Source of the DNA: Lepidodermella squamata
Taxonomy: Eukaryota; Gastrotricha
NCBI GenBank assembly: GCA_047495785.1
Contig: JBLDXI010000006.1
Span: 124,001 to 188,000 of the forward strand
Reading direction: 5' to 3'
DNA length: 64,000 bases
Below the pieces are notes generated by a model. The model saw nothing but the letters and a program-made list of their open reading frames with translations. It was not told where the DNA came from and did no database searches. Positions 56,743 through 64,000 of the stretch are shown in pieces. Position numbers and translations under genes: made by a program. The stretch's first letter is position 1. The number at the start of each line of letters is the position of its first letter.

Positions 56743-57560
56743 GGATGGAGATGATCGTTCATTTGAGAGTCATTCCGTAAGCGCCACCTGCACATATTGG
56801 CATCAGGGTCCATATCACGCAGGCCGAGCTGATGGACTTGCAAGTTAATGCATCGTTGCTCAGGTGGGCTTCAATTCAAGCTACAAATCACGAATTTGAA
56901 TATCTACGTGGTAGTAAGATTTGCTTGTTATTCGGTAAAAATAGCGCACATGCATAGCGCATAGCGTAAATGTTTTCACGAAAACGTGAGCGGGTCTGGG
57001 AATGTGCTATTGCCGTTAGTCTCAGGTCAAAAGTTGCCAGTCGTACATGCTAAAATAGTACGAATTGCATACGTCCGGGAACTTTTCATTGGAAGATTGA
57101 AAACAGGTGATAGACGATTTATGACGCCATGTCACGAGAGTCAGCATGTCATCGGATGCTGCGCGCTGATGTCATGCGCACAACGCGGTTATCGACAGCG
57201 GCACAGCGCACGCGGCATCGGTTGGCGACTGCACAGGGCTGTAGTATGTTACCGTGTAGATTCGTCGTCTGATGTTGGTGCTATACGAATAGCACGTTAC
57301 ATGGAGAGCGTGAAGATGGCGTGAAGATGTTCGCACGTCGCCGTGTGGCAATCTTGAACACGCCTTTTACATCCTTCTTCAGTAATAGCAATAAGCAATA
57401 GTCGATGGTTGTGAGACAGTTGGACAGTCTGTTTTTTTTACGTACACCACTATCCTCCTTCACGATACACCTAACAGCGGAATACAGCCTGCATGGGGTA
57501 ACTGTGACTACACCGCTATTTTTTATAGGTTCCCCACTATCCTCCTTGACGACCGACAGA

Positions 57561-57653
57561 CCGACGAACGACGAACGACGAACGAACGACGAACGACGAA
57601 CGAACGACGAACGACGAACGAACGAACGACGAACGACGAACGAACGAACGAAG
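57561..57653. repeat. Mixed CGAA / CGACGAA simple repeat
   Basis: About 90 bp of alternating CGAA and CGACGAA units. This explains the Arg/Ser-rich shadow ORFs on both strands. Confidence 0.9.
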
Positions 57654-58209
57654 GCGACCCGTGACAACGGGGAGTTCCCCGTCATTGATTTATCGGAGTT
57701 TTTCGCAAGTTTTTGTTTAACAGGATGCTAAAGGCAAAAAATATTCAAATAGTTTTCAATTATAATGTCAAATAAATGTTTTAATATTGCTGAAAATCGG
57801 GTGAAATTAGAAAAATTTATGAAATTTCAGAAAAATCATGAATCACCTTCATTAAATTTAACAGTTTTTTTTTATAAAATTGAAATTGAAAATGTACATC
57901 TTAGAAATTAATTTTCAATAAGTACCTAGAGATGTGCGTGAATTCCTTATCAATAATTCCAGATCAGGTGGATAAATAATTGTTGGAAAAGATGGAACCT
58001 GCGGCAATTTTCTTAAATCGTGGTTTCAGGTCACATGTTTGATAATAGGCCAGTCTACCACAGGCGAAAATTACTCAATCTGTGACAACAGGCGGTGACG
58101 ATCTGCTTGAGTTTCTCTTGGAGTGAAAATTATAGTTTCGCCTTAATCATTTCATCGCTTTGACCTGTCTCGTTGCCATTATTAGCCTGATTTTCTGGCC
58201 ATTTTAGCA

Positions 58210-60422
58210 ATGCTCGCGCTGCAGTGGAAAAAGGCTGGACGGAGCGCCGATCTTCTCAACCAGCTCTCAATCAAAGAATTGAAGGAGGAGGCTGGCAGAA
58301 ATCATCTGTACATCAAATCATCAGCCACCAAAGGTAATTGAGAAGCGCTTTTTTGAATACCTGGACAATTATTAATTCTCATAAATATTGTCATTACAGG
58401 AGACATAGTGGCGGCAATACAAGCCAGATTCGAGTCTAAGCATGGTGAAAGCGCCACACCTCCACCAAGCGATTCAGAGTCAGATAACGTGAGTGCCTAT
58501 TCAGCTTTCCTAGCATGCTGAGAAATAAGAAATCATGCTCGGAAGAATTAGATATGAAATAAATATCAAGTTACCATTCCACAGAAAAGTGAAGCTTGAT
58601 AATTTGTTTCATGTTTTTACTAATTTACTTTTAATTATGAAACTTAACACATTCTCTTCTTTATTAACATCAACATTTTTCAAATTTTTATGGCCAAATT
58701 TTAATTACTCTGCATCATTTTTTTTCATTTTCTAATTCAAAGTTAAGAGTTGAAGCCTAAAATTTTGAGGAAATTCGAAATATTTAAATTTGCAAAAATT
58801 TCATTCATTCAAAGTTTGAAATTTCGCAATTTTCTTTCATTTTTTCAATTAATAAATTAATAAATTAATAATTGCCGAATTTGTAACTCGCTTGCTTAAA
58901 TCTCTCCAGGAACCTGCATCCAAGGTCATCAAGAGCGAATTGTCCGAAGACGAGGCTGAAGAACTCGAGCAGAAACTCCGCAAACGCCTGGCCTGGATCT
59001 TCGCGAACAACACCTCGGCGAAATCAGCAGAGGCACCCAAGACACCTGCTGGTAAACAAGGCGCTGCCGGAAGAGCATTCGCCAAGACACCAAACTCAGC
59101 TGCCAAATTAGCTGTAGTAGCAGCAGCTCCAACCAAAGCCACCGATTTCTGCTGCACATCCGAGATCGACATCCTCCCTCAGATCGAGATCAACGGCTGG
59201 CAGTTGAAGTACCCTTGCGATGACGAGGTTGGCGAGAAACTGGTCACTCTAGCCAGTGCTGCTCCAGTCGGAAAAGGCGCTGATACCGTTATGGACAAAA
59301 CGATTCGCGATGGCTGGCAAATCGAGTCGAGCAAGGTGAAGATCGTCACAACCGCCTGGTCGACGCTGTTCAGCAATTCGAAGAAGAGCAAGTTGTTGGA
59401 GACGGTTCGCCTCAGCCTGGCGCCGCAGTGCGAGAAAATCTCGGCCGAGTTCTACAAGCTGCTGGTCTACGGCAAGGGCTCGTTCTTCAAGTCGCATCGA
59501 GACACGCAGCGGCAGCCGAATCATTTCGGGTCGATCGTTATTTCGCTGCCGAGCCACCACACCGGGGGAGATTTGACTGTACAGCATGGCGGGTCACAGC
59601 GCAGTTTCCAGTATGGCCTCAAGAAAGGATTCGACTCGCTCAAGTAACTTATTGACAATTTGAACTAGTTCGAAATTTTTGTTTGAATTATTTAGGTGTC
59701 ACATGGTTGCCTTTTTCACAGACTGCATTCACGAGGTCCTCCCAATTAAGGAGGGATATCGAGTCTCATTGACCTACAACCTGTTCTTCGAGGGCGAAAA
59801 CGCCCCTGAAGTTCCGCTGGCTGCTAGCGACCTCGGCCAGAAAATTCGCCGGAATCTTGACAAACTCTTCGCGCTTGAAAGTTGGAAGGATAAATCTCTT
59901 GGTTGGCTCCTGGAACATCAATACGCCCTATCGTCACTCAACCCTTCGATGTTGAAAGGCGCAGATCGAACTCTGTACGACGCATTGGTTTCAAGCGGAG
60001 CTTACGAGGTTGAATTCATCCCGGTCTTGGTCGAGGCTTGCGGTCAATCTGGCGATGACGACAGCCGTCAAAAAGCTGCCAAGCTCTACAGCGAAGCTAT
60101 CAACGACCCGGAATATGAAGGTCTTCATTTCACCATCTCGCGCATGACGGCTGAAGATTTCAGCAGCAAGAAGAAAACGCCGAGCCTTGGCTACGGAATG
60201 CACTGCTATCGTGATGACGAGAAAAAGGCGAAGGTGTTGTGTGAGTTTGAATACACGGATTTTGGTTCTTTTGGAAATGATGGGTCTGCTGATTTCATCA
60301 ATGATTGGCGCGAGGTTTCGATCGGTGAAAAAGCTAGTGGCCATGCGGATGCGACTGGCAACGAAGGCACTGAGTTCGACCTCCAGTATCAGAAAGCTGC
60401 GTTCTTGATCAAGCCTAAGTAG
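58210..60422 (+). CDS. Fe(II)/2-oxoglutarate dioxygenase with SAP-like N-terminus (paralog 2)
   Basis: Four exons (58210-58333, 58400-58488, 58910-59643, 59696-60422) give 557 aa, with exactly the same intron phases as paralog 1; the first two exons are also identical in length. The N-terminal helices (ADLLNQLSIKELKEEAGRNH) and acidic linker (PPPSDSESDN) correspond. Predicted ligands are H267, D269, H328 and R338. The part encoded at 59129-59643 is nearly identical to paralog 1, while the rest is moderately diverged. Intron 3 is only 52 bp against 919 bp in paralog 1. Both copies look functional. It is convergent with the ankyrin-sushi-fibrinogen gene. Confidence 0.85.
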
Positions 60423-60607
60423 TAGCAAATTAAACAGATGATAGGATTTTCTCGAATTTTCCGACATGAAAAAGGTCTTTCGCTTTGTAATTTTCTTTGA
60501 ATAAAAGTTTGAATAAACAAGCACACCCTGAAAAGAATAGCAAGGAAGATGTGAAATATTATGTTCTGAAATCGATTGTTAATAAAATTATGAAGTCTTT
60601 TCTGCGG

Positions 60608-63600
60608 TTATTCACAATCCACTTTTGTTTTTCGGATCATCATAGCTGCTTGTTCTAGCAGCTTGCCTCCCCATTTGAAACTGCTGGTTTTATCGTTCAG
60701 GTTTGCATGGTCACCACAGTCTAAAGAAGGTGTAAATATTTGTGAAAGCAATATTTCAATATTAGAAAGAGTACCTTCGGTGAACCACCAGCCTGCCTGA
60801 TGATTCTCCGCGCACGTAGGATCATTGCGTCGGTAGTGACGATTGTAGACTGGAGTATAGTTTTCGTGTGTTCTGAATGGCTGATCCCTATGAGGCTGCA
60901 ATACATCACTATCGGGGAATTCGCCCTCGCCAATGTCGCAAGTAGATTCCCCATAGCTCATCTTGAAGCTTTCGCTCTCGCTTTTTAGGTAGAACTTCTC
61001 GTAGAATTTATACCTTATGGCCTTGTCTTCCCGAGATTCCAAGAGAATTAGTAACGAATATTTCGCCGTAGTGTCTTTTTTGTAGGTAAGTGAGTGGACG
61101 TGTTGGTTACCAAGCCAAAAGTTTGAACCAGCTACATCACCGAATCCGTTTTTGAAGTCAGCGCTAGATTTGTAGAAAGGATTTTCTTCATCAGTAGATC
61201 GGCGATGGAAAACAGTCCAGCCTCCACCTTGAGTTGTCATGTCGCAAAACACTTTCAAAGGGTAGCCTTGATCGTGATTTACATAAATCGTGTATACCCC
61301 ATCCTGCTCTCCTAATCCGAAATGCAAAATATCTTCGCAATCTGACGGCAATGTCCTCTCGCAATAGCCCCCGACATACCAGTAGCCCACTGATTTGCAA
61401 CTTACAACTTCGGAGCCGGCTACGTGGTAACCCATTTTACACTGTATTTCGCCGACTGAACCGACACAGGTCGAATTAACTGTAATCTTTCCGTTGATTA
61501 TTTTCGGAGGATTACCGCAAACACGCGGGACTTTGTGACTGATCTGCGAAACCTTGTTATCGCACGAGTCGAGCGCGTTCATCGAACATTTTCCCGAGTT
61601 CATCATCACCTGCAGCAGCAGCGGATAACCGAGGTGCTGCGCCAGGTGAAGCGCACTCAACCCGTCACGGTTCAACATTCCACATTTCGCATTAGCATTA
61701 TGCAGGAAATACGACACCAAATCACGACAGTTCCTAGCTACGGCGGCATGAAGCGGAGTTTGCCCGAAATCATCCCAAATTTCCATAACATCACTCGTTT
61801 GATTAGCTAATAAGGCGTGAACTATTTCGAGGGTTAACGTGTTGCAAGGGGTCGCGAGGTGCACGGGGGTTCGGCCAAAATTATCCTGCGATGTTATTTC
61901 GCCAGATGAATACCGAATCAACAGCTGAATCATCTCGAGATGCTGATTCGCAACTGCATCGTGAAGAGGCGTTTGACCGTAAGAATTCACAGCAGAAGTG
62001 TTGGCCAAGCTATTTTCCAACAACATCTCAGTTAGTTCCAAAATGTTATTCCTGGCACAGAGATGAAGGGGAGAATCCCGACCAGTTTTGACCTGGGCGA
62101 TGCCTTGAACCCCAGAGTTGATCAAAAGCTTAGCTATTTCAATCTTCCCTTGATCGATTGCCGCGACTAGAGCCGTCCTGTTGAATGGATCGAGCTCGGC
62201 AAAGTTGAATTGATGCAGCAGGAACATGTCGATGGCTTCAATGTTATCCGCCTCAATCGCCAATTGAATCGCATTTTGCCCAAGCTCGTTCTTTGCCGCT
62301 TTGTCAGCTCCATGGCTGATCAAATAGGTAATCAGTTCAATAGGCTTCTTCTCATAAGTCGCGACTAGGAGGGACGAAGCGCTGCCCAACTGGTTTTTCG
62401 CAGGGAAAGTAGGCCGATTAATATCGACGAACAAATTAGGCAGGCGTAGTAGGTAATCGACATAAGCCGGGTGATTGGCGAGATGAAGAGCCGAGAAGCC
62501 ACGTCGATCAACCGCGGAAGGATTCGCGCCAAATCGAAGCCGCAGCCGTTCAGCAAAATCGCGAGATGAAACCATGGAGGCGATTAGGAACGGGGTCCGG
62601 CCGAGAAAATCGCCAGTTTCGATGATGCGTTTGCTCCGTCGCCACAACATTTCGATGATTGAATCGTCTGTTTCGATAGAAGATTTATTCGAACTACTTG
62701 CTAGAACGTGTACAGCTGTTCCACCGGTTGAGTCTTGAGACAAAACATTTACCTTGGGCTGTTGCAAGAGAAGCTCAATGTACCTATGCTCAATAATTGT
62801 GAGAAGCATTACAAATGGGCTTGGAAATTGTCTTACTTTTTCTGGCGGTGAAAAGCAGCGGCATGGAAGGGACTTCCATTAGTCTTCTGTTTGCCGTAGA
62901 CACAATTTCCAATGGTCAAAGTTTCCGGAGATAATTTCTCAAGCATTTTGGTGGCGAATTCAACTGACCCACTGGCCGCTGCGATACAAGCTGGGACTTG
63001 CCCCAAGTTATCAATAGAAGTCGCATTGAACAGGTCACTGCTTGCAAAATCAGCAATATTCTGTTGAGCAGCCAAATGGGAAATCGTTAGGCCTGATCTT
63101 GTTTTCGCAGAAGCTAGCTCTTTGTCTGCATTGATCAAAGCTTTCAAGCAATCGAAATTCTTCCTTAAAACAGCTCGATGGACGATTTGGAGACCGTCTC
63201 GATCTTCATGGGTAAGATTCGCGCCATGCTTCACCAAAGTCGCAATGACATCCGCCGATTTTCCCGAATTGCAAGCGTGGAAAATTGGCGTTTCCCCAGC
63301 TGCATTCTCAGCCTCCGTTAATTCAGCAACAGGTTTCTTCAATTGAGGAGCAATTTTGAGGAGATGGTCGACCATTTCAGCCTGGCCGTTGGAGATAGCT
63401 AGATGAAGCGGCTGTTCCTCTGAACTTGCGGTCTTTGCGCTGAAATCGGCGCCCTTCAGGCTCAGGAGTTCAACTACCTTAGCCGAGCCGTAGAAGGCAG
63501 CTAGATGTAGTGGCGTAAAGCCTGTTGAATTTGCGAAATTGACCCGACCGGAAAACTGCTCATCCAGCAGCTCCTCAGTCTCAGCTGCATCATCGGCTTT

Positions 63601-63711
63601 GATTGCATTGAAGAGTTTTTTGAAGGCCTCAGCGGAAGGCTGCTTGCTATCTGCAGCAACCGATATGAATAGAGTTGCGGTAAACAAAAAGCCAAGTTTC
63701 AACATTATCAT
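60608..63711 (-). CDS. Secreted ankyrin-repeat / sushi / fibrinogen C-terminal domain protein
   Basis: Three exons (62837-63711, 60775-62783, 60608-60720), with introns of 53 and 54 bp, give 998 aa. The ATG at 63711 starts a signal peptide (MIMLKLGFLFTATLFISVAA). A long solenoid of well over ten ankyrin repeats follows (TGFTPLHLAAFYGSAKVVEL, GQTPLHAAVARNCRDLVSYF). Then come one sushi module (CGNPPKIINGKI ... YWYVGGYC) and a fibrinogen C-terminal domain (DCEDILHFGLGEQDGVYTIY, GGGWTVFHRR, FWLGNQHVHSLT, and AGWWFTEDCGDHANLND after removal of the last intron). FReD domains bind acetylated sugars or proteins in innate immunity and development. There is no transmembrane segment, so secretion is predicted. 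The 54-bp last intron keeps frame and could be mistaken for coding, but its removal restores the FReD signature. It shares the secreted ankyrin + sushi plan with the 16-17 kb gene. Confidence 0.9.
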
Positions 63712-64000
63712 ACTAGTGAAAAACAGCAAATGAGCGAATGGCTTTGTATCATTTTGGATACACCGATAATGAAATACAGTATAATGCTAATGAAAAACAT
63801 TCCGCAATCCCAACATCCTTAATTTCGATGAATCACCTAGCTTTGTTTTAGCGTAATGTTCGCTTCTACCCTCATAAAGTTTTTTACTTGAAAATCATTT
63901 ATCGATAGAAAATATCAATGGTGAGTGAAATTCTCGCCGTTACTTTTTACTCAGTCGGCGTTACTTTTTATTGGAAAAATCTTCTCCGCTCATAATTTTC
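63712..64000. other. Upstream region of the ankyrin-sushi-fibrinogen gene
   Basis: 289 bp to the window edge; no exon or recognised promoter motif. Confidence 0.3.

Larger units (their letters stand above)
56572..57684. mobile_element. Possible DNA-transposon remnant with short inverted ends
   Basis: TGACGGGGAACTCC at 56572-56585 is matched by its exact complement GGAGTTCCCCGTCA at 57671-57684. The interior is more GC-rich than its flanks and has no transposase. No target-site duplication was identified, so this is tentative. Confidence 0.4.
56378..58209. other. Repeat-rich spacer between the dioxygenase paralogs
   Basis: Holds a probable DNA-transposon remnant (56572-57684) with two simple-sequence tracts. 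From 57690 to 58209 it is ordinary AT-rich sequence. ORFs here are shadows of the simple repeats. Confidence 0.5.

Noticed and set aside
56986-57324. 112-aa plus-strand ORF in the repeat-rich spacer
   Set aside because: No signal, domain or splice context. The composition follows the GC-richer block, so it is probably a chance ORF.
57281-57731. Arg/Ser-rich repetitive ORFs on both strands
   Set aside because: Entirely produced by the CGAA/CGACGAA simple repeat at 57561-57653.
1-64000. CRISPR arrays, operons with ribosome binding sites, bacterial terminators
   Set aside because: Genes are spliced with GT-AG introns and encode animal proteins; no regularly spaced repeats are present.

Overview
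This window is animal nuclear DNA, not bacterial. Genes are split by GT-AG introns, many only 48-70 bp with T-rich ...CAG acceptors. The products are metazoan: class C GPCRs, a four-TM Cys-loop channel, fibrinogen-C, sushi and C-type lectin domains, and temptin. The compact introns, dense genes on both strands and tandem families suit a small-genome bilaterian such as a nematode or tardigrade. I cannot name the species, and the lineage is inference. All exon models below were joined by eye from splice sites and reading phase; none is backed by transcripts.

Layout. 0-11 kb: the 3' part of a GABA-B-like receptor, an intracellular ankyrin protein, a small protein of unknown function, a stand-alone TIR protein, a dual-specificity phosphatase, and two secreted proteins. 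11.7-12.6 kb: a hAT-type MITE. 13-16 kb: a tandem pair of unrecognised secreted proteins. 16-18.4 kb: a secreted sushi-ankyrin protein, then a probably GPI-anchored temptin. 18.4-28 kb: three class C receptors (one frameshifted) and an unrecognised 308-aa protein. 29.7-33.4 kb: an Ala-rich helical protein, a Cys-loop channel and a small secreted protein. 35-44.3 kb: a four-TM protein and its decayed fragments, a complete Mutator-like transposon, a DUF4419 protein and a second hAT MITE. 45-48.3 kb: a secreted Cys-rich/C-type lectin gene. 49.3-53.3 kb: a paralog of the four-TM protein and a fifth class C receptor. 53.7-60.4 kb: two Fe(II)/2-oxoglutarate dioxygenase paralogs around a repeat-rich block. 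60.6-63.7 kb: a secreted ankyrin-sushi-fibrinogen protein.

How they may fit together. The window is enriched for secreted or surface recognition modules (ankyrin-sushi, ankyrin-sushi-fibrinogen, C-type lectin, temptin), for orphan GABA-B-like receptors and for a TIR protein. This looks like a chemosensory/immune accessory neighbourhood shaped by tandem duplication, gene conversion and DNA transposons. The most novel item is the secreted ankyrin + sushi (+ fibrinogen) architecture, present in two separate genes.
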